Assembly (NCBI GenBank): GCA_023053685.1
Contig: JALIGW010000001.1
Coordinates: forward strand, 159,440,547 to 159,504,546
Direction of reading: 5' to 3'
Origin: Diadophis punctatus similis
Lineage: Eukaryota; Chordata; Lepidosauria; Squamata; Dipsadidae
Length of the DNA stretch: 64,000 bases
Shown here piece by piece: positions 39,914 through 51,339 of the stretch. The notes under the pieces are model-generated. The model had not been told where the DNA came from. It did not search any database and saw nothing but the letters and a program-made list of their open reading frames with translations. Position 1 is the stretch's first letter. Every line of letters starts with the position of its first letter. The translations under genes were made by a program, and so were the position numbers.

Positions 39914-40862
39914 CAGTGATGGCAAACCTTTTTTGTTTAACATATCAATTTTTTTTAAATGCCTAACTTGACTCTGCTGGTGTGTCACACACACACACTT
40001 AACAAGAGAGAAACAATTCTCTATCCCTCTCCCATCTAGACCATCTGGTAGAATGGCACTTGGCAGTGTAGAGGCTGGACATAAAGCAGGGGCCTGAATC
40101 TCCACTTCACCCCTAGTGCCACTAATGTCACTCATAAAGGCCACCTCGCACAATTTCCACCAAAGTGCATGAGCCTTTGGGAATGGCAGGATTACCCCCA
40201 CCGCCCAGTGCTCCCCAGGATTTTCTGTGCACCACTTACCTTCAGGAATTGTTTTCTTTCTGTTGACAGGCCCCTGCAGCTGTTCCAGTTTGTTTATTTG
40301 TTTATTTTATTTGTCAAAACATGTACAAGTTAGCAGGTATGATATAAACATAAACAAAAGCAAAGTAGGTACAGGTAAATTTGGACAATAGGACAGTAAG
40401 ACAGGGACGGTAGGCACAGTGGTGCGCTTATGCACGCCCCTTACAGACCTCTTGGGAATGGGGTGAGGTCAACTGTAGACAGTCTAAGGTTAAAGTTTTG
40501 GGGGTTTGGGAAAGAAACCACAGAGTCAGGTAGTGCATTCCAGGCATTGATCACTCTGTTGCTGAAGTCATATTTTCTGCAGTTCAGCCTGAAGGCCTTT
40601 GTGTTTGAAGTAGCTTCAATGAATGCTCTTTCTCTGCAGTCTCTGAAAACCACACATAAGCATGCTGCATTCTCATGTGATTTTTGGAGGATCCAGAGGC
40701 CGCGCAGGAGCATAGCCCCTCACACACCTTTCAGAGGTCGTGTGAGAAGGAGGTATGCTTTTGAGGAATAGTTGTTGTCAAGTATTGGTGAATGCCTGGT
40801 GTGTCACCCAAAATGTCATGGCATATCACTTTGGGCACACGTGTCATAGTTCGCCATCACTG
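39914..40862. mobile_element. hAT element containing a reversed LINE tail
   Basis: It begins CAGTGATGGCAAACC and ends AGTTCGCCATCACTG. The flanks GATTTAAT and GATTTAGA match at 6 of 8. Its interior is shared with 16520-17065 and is interrupted by the LINE at 40290-40760. Confidence 0.8.
40290..40760 (-). mobile_element. LINE ORF2 C-terminus and 3' tail inside a hAT
   Basis: The minus-strand frame at 40713-40441 gives FRLNCRKYDFSNRVINAWNA and LSTVDLTPFPRGL. A tail follows with TTTATGTTTATATC and AAATAAAATAAACAAATAAA. It is the same family as 22763-23265. The open 90-codon stretch suggests it is not very old. Confidence 0.8.
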
Positions 40863-40870
40863 GATTTAGA

Positions 40871-41919
40871 CTAATAGTGTGATTCAAAAGGTTTGTTTTT
40901 GTTTAGTTCCCAGGCTCTGCTCCAGCTATTCAGTTCTCACCCAAGCGATTCAGAATCCTCCCCCAGCAGTACTTGTTGGACATAAAATCTGTAATTAAGC
41001 AATTGCCCTTATGACTGAAATTCAGAGACGGTTCTGCAAGCATCGCATAATAATAGTTGCCTTCAAAAGTAGCAACCCGAAAATAATTTGTGGCATAATA
41101 ATTAAAGGCTAATCACTTGGGATTCTGCATTCTCTGACAGTTTATAATCAGTACTATTTACCCAAGAAATATTTCTGGAATATATTTTTCCACTACAAGA
41201 AAACAGTGTCTTAAAGAGAGGCCGATGTTCTGCTGATGATTATTATTCCACTCTGATCCTCTGCATGCCAATTTATTCAGAGACCCCCATGAGCGGAATG
41301 GAAAAGACTATTAAATAAGCTGTTGTGGTTCAGCCTACATCTTTGCTGGTTTACTGAGAAGAAAGCTTCTCTGGACTCATTGGAGCTTTCTCTCCAGAAA
41401 TGATCCCTGGGTTTCAAGCTTAACACCTTAACCTGCTTTGGGGTTAGTCCTGTTTAACTCATCACTTGCCATCCTATAATTTACCATTTGAAGGAGACAC
41501 TATTCTGGCCAAAATTGAGGAAAACAAGCAATACAAAATGTATAAATAAATAGAAGAGATGTTTCCAAAATATACATTTTTCAAATCCCACATAACTGGC
41601 AAATACAGAAAGCTAGAATCTCATGGATTTAGGGTCTTTACTGCTAGTTGGGGTAAAAGCATGATCTTCAAAAACTGTCAAAGTAAATTTACAGGCAGAC
41701 TTCTAACAGGCCAAATAAGAAATGTCCTTCCTACAGCTCCCATAGCTGAATTTGGCTTCTCAGGAATTCCCACTGAACTCCTTCTCTGCCTGCTTCTCAC
41801 AGTCTCTCACAGTCCTAGAGGAGCTAAGTCCTTGTCCAAAGCCCACCAAAGCATGCCCTTCTCTCATGTATCTCAGTTCCTATGTGAACTTCTGGCCTGT
41901 GCCCTTTCAAAATTGTATG
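40871..41919. other. No gene recognised
   Basis: The open frame at 41559-41924 runs into the next hAT and has no domain. The rest is unassigned. Confidence 0.35.
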
Positions 41920-41927
41920 GCTGAAAT

Positions 41928-42274
41928 CAGAGCTGGGTTCTAACTTACCTCGCTGCCGGTTTGCTTCCTCACGTGACGCGTGGGCACGCCGCATGGGCGC
42001 GCCGCATGGGCGTGCCGCGTGGACAGTGCCAAAAAATCTAATTTCTTTTTTTAAAAGCAAAAAACAAGATGGCGACAGCATGCACAGTGCCGGAAACTCG
42101 GCTTCTGCGCATGCTCAGAAGAAAAATAAAAAAAAAATTTAAAAAAATTTAAAAAGATGGCGGTGCCCACGGACTGGCACCGACCAAACCAGGTCGGTGA
42201 CATCATCGTGACATCACCAGCAGGCCGCTACTGGTTTGGGCAAATCGGTACGAACTGGGAGGAACCCACTCCTG
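41928..42274. mobile_element. hAT element, CAGAGCTGGGTTC type
   Basis: The ends are CAGAGCTGGGTTCTAAC and GGAACCCACTCCTG. The flanks GCTGAAAT and GCGGAAAT match at 7 of 8. GGGCGYGCCGCATGGGCG repeats lie near the left end. Confidence 0.88.
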
Positions 42275-42282
42275 GCGGAAAT

Positions 42283-43200
42283 CCAATTTACTGTGTTTCA
42301 GTTTGAGGTGCAACATCCAAGCTCTGCTATGTTCTGCTATGCTGCCTCACCATGGTAGGGTATCTCTGGGAGTTCCTGGCAGAGATGAGTGAAAACTATT
42401 GATATATACTCCCACCAGGGGCCATACAAATCATGAAGATCATCCCAGCTGCCCTGCTAAAGCAAGCAGGCCTCTATACTGGGCCATACCGGTAGTAATA
42501 GCAAATATACTGGAGGCAGATGATCATTTTAATACAACGGCAAATGCTTCACACTGTGTGGGAGACACCAATGGTAGACCACTTTGGTATTTTTACCAAG
42601 AAAATCCCAAGGACAGAAAATGTAACGTGACTGATGATATAGTGTCAGACGATGAACCCCTCAGGTTGGATGACTCTCAACATGGTACTGAGGTTCCTTT
42701 GGAGTACTAGATCAAAGCCTTTGGCAGACCTGCTTGCTAATGTTGCCATGCAAAAAGAGAAAATCTAAAGCTGTAAAGGCAGAATTATAACTAGAACATG
42801 AAATCAACTATACATTAATATCTTAGTTGAAATAGACTGCAATTTCATCATTTATTACTCAGGACATGAAAACTATTGCTTTCATTGTGAGAATGAATAT
42901 AGCAAAAACAGTAGCATCAATGATTGAATTATTTCAATTAAGCTTCGCAGACAACCCTTTAATAATATAATAGTAGTCCAAGGTTTGGCTTCAGCCACTG
43001 ATGCAGAATACGAGGAGCTTCTGACATGTTTTATGATCAAGTTCTATCTAAAACTAACAGCACATGCAAGCAAGATGTGCTGTTTGTGGTTTGAGATTAG
43101 AATTCCAAATCTGGAAATAATAAAGAGGGGGAAAAACAGTTTTTCCCTCAGGGTAGCTGAGGTAATAGAAAGGAAGCAGGAGAATGACTTACCAGTTTTT
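42283..43200. other. Possible 5' extension of a decayed LINE; not assigned
   Basis: The 103-codon frame at 42399-42710 has no recognised domain. The sequence leads into the RTE remnant at 43213 and may be a worn upstream part of it. That is inference from position only. Confidence 0.3.
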
Positions 43201-43212
43201 GCCAGTTCAATT

Positions 43213-44580
43213 TGATGTTCAAACTGACTTTAGAAAAGGTTAAGGGACAAGAGACATGTTGATGCAGGTGGCATAATTGAGAAAACTAAAGGATACTAAA
43301 AAAAAGTCAATCTGATTATAGATTATAGAAAGGTTTTTGATTATGTCAACCATGTCAAACAATGGAATGTTCTTAGGAAAATGGTAATCCCAGAACATCA
43401 CATTGTCCGCAGGCAAAATCTATGCACAGCTCAGGAAGTTACAGTCTGGATAGAACCAAAGCAGGCTGGTTCAAGGCTGGCAAAAATGTGAGACGAGGTT
43501 GTGTACTGTCTACTTTTTTATTCAACCTATATAGGAGGACCATATAGGGACAGGGAACAGATTAGAAGAACCCATATGGTTTTAGAATCCGAGGAAGAAA
43601 CACTAATAACCTATGCTGGGCTGATGACACTACTCTGTAGCGGAAATGCAAATGATCTGCAAGCTCATGAATGAATGAAAGTCAAGGAGCACCATGACTA
43701 TGCTTCAAGATAAGGATAACCAAATTCATGATGTAGGTCAGAGGTCTTCAAACTTGGCAACTTTAAGACTGGAGAATTCTGGGAGTTGAAGTCCACAAGT
43801 CTTAAAGTTGCCACATTTGAGGACCCCTGATGTAGGTACAGCAATCTGCCTTCCATTAGACCTAATAATGGAAATATTGAAATGGTGAGCAACTTGTGTT
43901 TTTTAGGATCACAGTTAACACTAAAGGAACCAGTACTCAATAAATGTGCCAGAGACTATCAATGAAGGCCTTGGAAAAGATAGTCAGATGCCAGAATATA
44001 CTGTATCTATATTTACAAAGGTCGAAATCAAGCAAGCAATAGGTTTTTTTCCTGTGATATTCTATGGAAGTGAAGGTTGGATTTTGAATAAGCAGGCCTT
44101 ACCCTAATAAGCAGTATACTGATGCTTCTGAACTTTGGTGTTAGATAACATTCCTGATAATGTGAAGGATGTGTGTTTTATTTTTATTTTTTATGTATAA
44201 TGTACACTGAAGATGGTATTTAATTTCATTTTACGAGGTGCAATGACAATAAAGTAAACTACAACGACTAATGGAGAGCTAAGAAAACAAGCATATAGAT
44301 CATAGAACAAATCAATAGTGCTTGCATTTGAAGCATCAACAGTCAGATTCAAGTCATCTTATTTTGGACAAATAAGTTATATGAAGACTTAATTCCTTTG
44401 AGAAAGCTGTAATTCTGGGAAGGATGGAAGGAAGGAAAGAGAAGAAGAGGATAACTAGCAGCAAGATGGATCACTTTGATTATAGGAGCCATGCTGGCAG
44501 CTATGGAGATGACCCTGAAGAAGGCATCCAGAAGCCATGAAGACAACAAGAGGTGCTGGAGTATGTATTGAGCCCAGGGA
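43213..44580 (+). pseudogene. Decayed RTE/BovB-type LINE reverse transcriptase
   Basis: Translation across many frame breaks recovers RTE RT landmarks in order: GTRDMLMQVA, DYRKVFDYVNHVKQWNVLRK, IPEHHIV, RRGCVLSTFLFNLY and WADDTTL. A later FYGSEGWILNKQA block and a GRKEREEE-like 3' region (44400-44540) follow the BovB order. A hAT MITE is inserted at 43739-43829. Far too many stops remain for function. Confidence 0.7.
43739..43829. mobile_element. Short palindromic hAT MITE inside the RTE remnant
   Basis: It begins CAGAGGTCTTCAAACTTGG and ends TTTGAGGACCCCTG, with a perfect duplication ATGTAGGT (43731-43738 and 43830-43837). It is shorter than the 39481 relative. Confidence 0.93.
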
Positions 44581-45138
44581 GGCAGGAAAGTATTAGAAAA
44601 AGATTCAGACTGGCTCTCCCCTCCCCCAATTCTGGAGTATAAAAAAGGAAAGTACGATCAGATTGTTACTGTAGTCCATCTCAGTAAAGTATAGTCTTTA
44701 TGTGCAGTCGGTTTCCTGATCTGTTTACCACCTAGAGGTGAGAGGCCATGAGTGCACTGTTAGAAGACTGGAAGGGTTAGGCTGGGGACAGATCATTCTG
44801 AGGATGAAATATTTAGGCAGTTACTAAAAGTTGGCTCCAACCATAATGCATATAAACAATCAGCCAATAGTGTCTAAATTCCAGGATCTACTCCATTACC
44901 CATAATGTGCTTTATAATAGTCCAATACTAAAGATTTGTGGCTCACAAGAAGGAGCCAAGGAGGACATCCAAAGGCAATTAAATTGGAGACAACTAATTA
45001 TTGTAGAAATACCCTATTGTTTTACTTCGCTATGTTCTATATTCTAATTTTTAGAGCCATGATCAGTAGTGGGTTCTAAATCCCATCGCTACTGGTTCAT
45101 GTGTGTAGATAGCTCACTTGCTCACTTTTACCAGTTGC
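44581..45138. other. No gene recognised
   Basis: Near 45067 a fragment CAGTAGTGGGTTCTAAATCC resembles a hAT left end. The remainder is unassigned. Confidence 0.35.
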
Positions 45139-45708
45139 TCTAACATCTGTAGTTATGAAAACCGTTGAAAGGCTAGTGCTGTCCCACTTGAAAACCATCA
45201 CAGATCTACTGTTAGACCCCCTGCAATTTGTATACCGAGCAAACAGATCAACAGATGATGCTGTTAATATGGCTCTGCACTACACCCTACAACATCTTGA
45301 ATCTCCAAAGATCTATGCAAGGGTCCTCTTTGTAGGCTTTAGTTCAGCATTCAATACCATCATTCCAGACACTCTTCTAACTAAGCTGAACCAGCTAGCG
45401 GTACCTGAACACATTTGTAAGTGGATCATAAGCTTCCTAACAAATAGGAAGCAGCAGGTGAAGCTAAGTAGAATTACATCAGATACCTGTACAATTAGCA
45501 CAGGGGGCCCCCAAGGCTGTGTGCTCTCTCCATTTCTCTTCTCTCTATATACCAATGACTGCATCTCTAACGATCCATCTGTTAAACTACTGAAGTTCGC
45601 AGATGACACAACAGTGACGAATGTATCTTGTCTTTTTATGTACACTGAGAGCATATGCACCAAAGACAAATTCCTTGTGTGTCCAATCACACTTGGCCAA
45701 TAAAGAAT
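45139..45708 (+). pseudogene. L2/CR1-type LINE, internally deleted RT plus 3' end
   Basis: A 182-codon frame (45155-45703) carries RT blocks FVGFSSAFNTIIP, ISTGGPQGCVLSPFLFSLYTND and LLKFADDTTV. The catalytic aspartate expected in FVDFSSAF is G here, and after TTV the sequence jumps to the 3' end (CTTGTGTGTCCAATCACACT). The copy is therefore inactive. It ends directly in the (ATTCT)n repeat. Confidence 0.85.
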
Positions 45709-45827
45709 TCTATTCTATTCTGTTCTGTTCTGTTCTGTTCTGTTCTGTTCTGTTCTGTTCTGTTCTATTCTATTCTATTCTATTCTATTCTATTCTATTC
45801 TATTCTATTCTATTCTATTCTATTCTA
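45709..45827. repeat. (ATTCT)n / (GTTCT)n microsatellite seeded by LINE tail
   Basis: About 24 pentamers: two ATTCT, then ten GTTCT, then about twelve ATTCT. It begins at the LINE end AATAAAGAATTCT. This equals AATAG on the other strand. Confidence 0.95.
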
Positions 45828-45834
45828 GAGTTTT

Positions 45835-47080
45835 AGTAATATATAGATAGATGACTGTCTTTTATATTTGCTGCTTTAATCTACTTTTGAATTTCTCTTT
45901 TAACCTTCTCCTTGACCATCTTAACCAGTTGTAGTGACGTGCAATGTTTCAAAGATGGGCTTCAGGAAACAGGATGTTCTCTTGCCCATCTCTCCCATTC
46001 CCCTTTTAACAGTTACCCATAAGAGAATTATCAACAGTTGCAAGGGCAGTGTTTCAGATTCAAAGGCAAATAGGTCATTGGATTGCATGAGGCAATTTAT
46101 CTCTTCCCAAGATCACTCTGTCCCTTCACATTCCCAGGAAGAAGTGCCTCAGTTTGCAGTCCTCTGTTCACTGAGATGGATGGAAGCCTTACAGAATTTA
46201 GAAATGCTTTGTGAAGTTGCTCATTTTATTTTATATACCTGATTGCCTTTTGACAGGAAATCTTATACAGATAGAACAATTTGGACATTGGGTTCTGTTA
46301 CACATATTTAGGCAACTATATGGAAGGTTAAAAAGCAATGTCATTTATACAAGTGGATTATCTGAGTGAATAAATGGCAGGGGAATAGCTATCTGGGCCT
46401 ATCAGATTCTGAATGTAAGTAGTATTTTTATACTACTTTGAAAACAATACCTTAATTGATGTGCAAAACTGAAACCGCAAAGGGTGTGAACCCATGGATT
46501 GCCCATAAAGGCAAAAGAAAAATCAAACTTCATCCAAAAGGAACACAATACTGCTAAATAAGGAGTGGAAATACTGATGTGTGTGTCCAAAAACAAACAG
46601 ATGCTTTGTTAGACAACAACAAAACAGTGACCTACGCAGCCTGTCATAGGGCAAGAGTATTAAGCTTAAATCTGCTCATGTGACAAGACTGGGGATTAAA
46701 ACCTCATTTCTTGCCAGCATTCCTCTCTGTCAGAGCTTGATTCTGTTTCTTTAGCTGCAATAACCCATCTGTCAAGGACTGCATTGATTCCAAAAGAACG
46801 AAATGTTGAGCCTCAAGGTACGGTTAACATATCCCCACTGCTACACAAGATGCACACTATTTGCATTTTTCTGTTTCTATTTCTTGATGCAAGCTTGCAC
46901 ACTTGGGCAAAGGAGCAAGGGTCACACTAGACCTTTGTTTCTAATTTCAGTTAAAGCCTTTTAACTTTTAAATGAGAGGAGCCCAGTCTTTTTTCAGCTG
47001 GGGGAGGGTGGGAGGTTGTGCTTGGCTTTTGAATGGCACACACAACGCCACACTCCAGAAAGTTGTCAGGGTCAGATTAA
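45835..47080. other. No gene recognised
   Basis: The open frame at 45934-46242 lacks domain or splice support. No repeat was identified. Confidence 0.35.
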
Positions 47081-47084
47081 TAGC

Positions 47085-47303
47085 ACTATAGCAATAGCAC
47101 TTAGACGTATATATCGCTTCATAGTGCTTTACAGCCCTCTCTAAGCGGTTTACAGAGTTCAGCATATTGCCCCCAACAATCTGGGCCCTCATTTTACCAA
47201 CCTCAGAAGGATGGAAGGCTGAGTCAACCTTGAGCCTGTGAGATTTGAACAGCTGAACTGCTGAACAGTGCTGCATTTAACCACTGTGCCACCTCGGCTC
47301 TTA
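47085..47303 (-). mobile_element. tRNA-derived squamate SINE, reversed
   Basis: Reading minus: GAGCCGAGGTGGCACAGTGG, GTTCAAATC, GGTTGACTCAGCCTTCC, GTAAACCGCTTAGAGAGGGC and a GCTATTGC tail. It matches 36775-37020 with a small deletion in the head. Confidence 0.85.
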
Positions 47304-48015
47304 AAACTGGGTTATATTGAATATAAACATACTTCAACTTTAATTTTTAAAAAATGCATTCCTGTACATTTAATAATATAATCATCATATTCAAATCTAC
47401 AATCTGCAAGAAATATGGGCAATGCACATGGCCCTTGGGTATCAGGCATACTCATCAACTATAAAAATTCAAACATCTAAAGTATGTGAGGGCAAACACA
47501 AAAATTAGTGCAAATCTGCAGTGTCTTGTCATGGACTCAACAGATATACTCCCATGAAAACAAACCCTATTCTACAGCCGTTTTAAAATACACCCACCTG
47601 CGTATTTCTGGGTGTCGTGATTGGTGCAGAGATCCTTAAAGTATGCAAGTATGGCAATCATGCATCGTGTATGTTTTGTGTCTACTAACAGCAACGTTTG
47701 CTGTAAAAAGCACTTTAAATATATAAAATGCTTCATATTGAATCACTGCATCTCTATTCTTTGCTGTCATCTGCTGGCTTGTTCTGCCTTACAATTTGTT
47801 CTCAGAAAGTCAAACACCTTGGAATGCTTGACAAGCACTTGGGAATCAAGGTCATTTCAGCAATGTCCCTTCTGCTGCTTTTTCCAGGAACACAGGGTTG
47901 ACAAATTATAGCCAAACATTTCGGTCAGGCATTGCCACATGCAGATATCTGGAGTTTGGATCGTTGGTGATGGGTTCAACTGCAGAAAATGGCTCTGGAT
48001 CGAAGTTCCTAATGG
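47304..48015. other. No gene recognised
   Basis: AT-rich, with no supported feature. Confidence 0.3.
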
Positions 48016-48019
48016 TTCC

Positions 48020-48125
48020 TTAGTCAAGGGCTCCTTGGTGCTCTCTAGATTTGGTTGTTTTCCTGCAGACGTTTCATTACCCAAACTAGGTAACATCATC
48101 AGTTCTCCAATTAAGGTTCCTTAAT
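48020..48125 (-). repeat. Reptilian interspersed repeat, possibly Penelope-like 3' region
   Basis: Minus strand reads TGATGTTACCTAGTTTGGGT then AATGAAACGTCTGCAGG and AACAACC, a motif common in reptile genomes. Assignment to a Penelope-like element is from memory of that motif and is uncertain. Confidence 0.4.
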
Positions 48126-49320
48126 CATTACAAAGCACGTGGCTGCACTAGAGCAGGAACCTGACTGCATAGATATGTTATCCTTATTCCTCCAAAAATA
48201 GCACTGGGAGTGAATAGACTCCATGGATCTCAGTGCTCTCCCCAAGGAAATATAGGGAATGTAAAAATCCCCAGATGACAAAATTGTTCACGCACAGAGA
48301 AGCTCACCAGCAAGATTGGGGATTTATTATTAATTTTTTTGATAAAGCGATACAACTATTTCCACTCCCCCTTTAAAAGGCAGCTTTCGATTGATCCCTA
48401 GAAAATCCTTGGGGTCACCTGGTGGCCTGCGACTGCCTGTGGACGACTCGCCCTGCAAAATTATCTTAAACGGCCGGGGGGGGGGCGCGGGGGAGCGCTG
48501 CGTGAGCGGTTGCCGTAGGCAAGTTCTTGTTTTGCTTCTCTCCTCTGCTCCTTTCGCATTCCACAGCATGGTAATTAACAGCACTCAGAGGGTTTTAAAA
48601 TAAATATGCTGGTGACGTTTGGTGGTATGTTTTGTTCCCAGACGATCAACAGCCATTTCTTGGAAAGCATCTGGAGACTCAGCTGACAGCAGCCCCGAAG
48701 CGCTTTTATTCAGCGCCATTGCAAGTGACTGCCTGAGAAAATAACAGTGTCACACAATGCTGTGCCTCTTTGCGCAGGCACATTGCTGGAGAAGAAAACA
48801 TGGGGATTTACCGCTCCCTCTTTCCTCGTTTATCTCAGGGGCCCCTGGCAGCCCGTCCTGTTTGTCCTGGGGTAAGAAATGCACGCAAGGGTGCTAGTAA
48901 AAGATTCTAACCCTAGGTTTCTCCCGTAAATCCAGGGAAACTGTAAATAACTCATCTAAAATTGCCTTTAGTGCAATGACACCGTTGAAAAGGCTAATTA
49001 AGTGGTAAAGAAAATGAGAAAAATGTAGATAAAATGCCACTATTGTATTTGAAGGAGCAATCAAAAATCTCCTTTAAGCAATAACAAACCAAACCAAAGA
49101 GTAAAAAAAAAAGAGTTCTGAAGGAAAATCCTTGTGGAGAGGGAGGTATTCATATGGACTAAACAATTCTCCTGTCTGGAGATTCATAATAAATATTACT
49201 GCATGGACCATGGGCCTTGATATATTCAGGCTGATGAATAATAAGAGGGTCAAATGATAAAATAACTGCACCAAGTTCTCCCCAGTATAACCATTCCCAA
49301 TCAGATAACTCCCATGTTTT
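48126..49320. other. GC-rich patch and unassigned sequence
   Basis: 48400-48560 is CpG-rich with a G run (48477-48486) in otherwise AT-rich DNA. 48940-49020 contains GGCTAATTAAGTGG, a homeodomain-type core. Either could be regulatory, but I have no functional evidence. Confidence 0.3.
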
Positions 49321-49329
49321 TCCATTTTG

Positions 49330-49425
49330 GCAAATTAAGATGCGCAGACTTCAACTCCCAGAATTACTTAGCCAGCAAGTTCACCCATCTTAAAGTTGCC
49401 AAAGTTGAAAAACACTGTGGTAAGG
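49330..49425. repeat. Worn hairpin MITE
   Basis: GACTTCAACTCCCAGAATTA and CTTAAAGTTGCCAAAGTTG are diagnostic of the palindromic MITEs at 39481 and 55571. The ends are degraded. Confidence 0.55.
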
Positions 49426-49734
49426 ACTATAGATTGTCCTTGGTTTATTATGGTAATTGGGACCAGAATTTCTGTCACTGAGTGATGAGGTCATAATGTG
49501 TGATGTCACATGCCACTTAGTGATCGCAGTGCCAGCAAACCCCATTAAGCAAGGACCTCACATGATTTTTGACATCTGACTTCCTCCATGACTTCCTTGA
49601 AATATGTCAAAGTTGTGTCTGCTTCAGTGCTTCCACATAGCTGTACCACCATTCTGCCACAGTCAGCTGTCAGCTACATTTTCAATGTTCCCAGCCTGCT
49701 TCGCACAAAGATGCTTCCCACAAGGATTCTGCCA

Positions 49735-50080
49735 GGGGAGGGGAGGGAGTGAGGGGAGGGGAGGGGATGTACAGGGATGTGGGGGAGGCATCGCACAGGT
49801 AAGGGATGGTGCATGAGAGATGTCATGTGAGTCAGGGAGGGTGCACGGAAGGGCACAAGAGGTATTGTGCAGTTCAGGGAGATTGCACAGGGGTGTAGTG
49901 CACCTTGGGGTGGGTACACGGGTGCGCAGAGGTGCAAATGCATGTGTGAGGGTGCAAGGAAGGTGCGGCGAGCGTTGAGGAAGATGTGTGGGGGTGCGAT
50001 GCCGTTTGAGTTGAGATGGATGCTAGCAGGTGCATGAGGTAAGGAAGTGTGGTCAGGTAGGATGTGTGAGCGATAAGTAA
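49735..50080. repeat. G-rich degenerate minisatellite
   Basis: GGGAGGGGAGGGAGTGAGGG and later GTGCA-GGGG-type units recur loosely. 49735-49770 has more than four G runs on the + strand and could form a G-quadruplex. Confidence 0.5.
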
Positions 50081-50084
50081 ATAT

Positions 50085-51100
50085 CTTGAAGGGTCATGGG
50101 TTATTTAATTTACAATAAAACACGTTTAATTTCTGAAAATCGGAAATAATATCACAATTGGGATATTAGTATGGAGAATGTCTTTTCTTGATGGCTGCAC
50201 AGCATATATCCCTGAAAAACGAGGAACCCACCCATTGGAGCTTAATACCCAGGCAGGAACATATCCAGATATTAAGCTGTTTAGAGCTTCATATCCCATT
50301 ACAAGTATGGCTTGAACTTAGTCCTGGCAGCTAACTAGCTTAAAATGGTGCCTTTCAGTTCATAGCTAATAGGAGCTGTAATCCTGCCCATCTGCGGTGT
50401 GCCATGTTACGTCCTCTGCATTAATTCAATTTCTGTAGATTATGGACATTATCAACTCTTACAGGTCAATGGAGCACATAAGAGTTTTCCCTCATGCCGG
50501 TATGCAAAAAGGAAGCCTGTAATTTTTGCACAATAATTTCCTGGACACTAGAAGGCATCAAACAGGAGAACTCTTGATGCCTATGAGAGGAATTATTTTG
50601 GATGATGGTGGTTATCTGAACAAGAAGTTTGAACTGGAACATTGTATACTAGTTTAAAGAAAACTTGACCAGAAATAATAATGGAGCAATTTATCAGTTA
50701 CAGGGTGAACTCCTTTGCCTGATTCTTACGGCAGAAAGGTGAGGCAGCTCTCATGTGATGGCTCCCTGTAGCTGTTATAGCAATAGTGTTAAGATAAGAA
50801 TTACTCTCATCAGAGGCGAAATGAATCTTTTCCTGAAACTCTGACATTATCAAAATAAACCGCAGTGTAAATGCTAAGATATAAGATATTTATTTCGGTA
50901 CAAAAATAATAAATCACATCCTGGCTATAAACATAGGTGTTGCTTCGTGCAGAAGCAGAAGACAAAAGGAAAGATTGAAAGAAAGGAATGTACACATGCG
51001 TACTAGGAACATGTTAATCACATGCTCAGGAATAAACCATTATATTTGATAGGGATGCATCTCCCTGCATATACATGTAACAGGCAACATAAAATCACAG
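50085..51100. other. No gene recognised
   Basis: Unassigned AT-rich sequence. Confidence 0.3.
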
Positions 51101-51104
51101 CCTG

Positions 51105-51335
51105 ACAAATAGCACTTAGACTTATATACCGCTTCACAGTGCTTTATAGCCCTCTCTAAGCGGTTTACAGAGTTCAGCATATTGCCCCCAACAATCTGGG
51201 TCCTCATTTTACAGACCTCGGAAGGATGGAAGGCTGAGTCAACCTTGAGCCTGGTGAGACCCGAACTGCCAAACTACTGGCAGCCGGCAGTCAGCAGAAG
51301 TAGCCTGCAGTACTGCATTCTAACCACAGCTCTTG
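51105..51335 (-). mobile_element. tRNA-derived squamate SINE, reversed
   Basis: It has the same body as 47085-47303 (GGGGGCAATATGCTGAA and GTTGACTCAGCC on the minus strand). The head is worn near 51320 (AGAGCTGTGGTTAGA). Confidence 0.8.
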
Positions 51336-51339
51336 ATGG

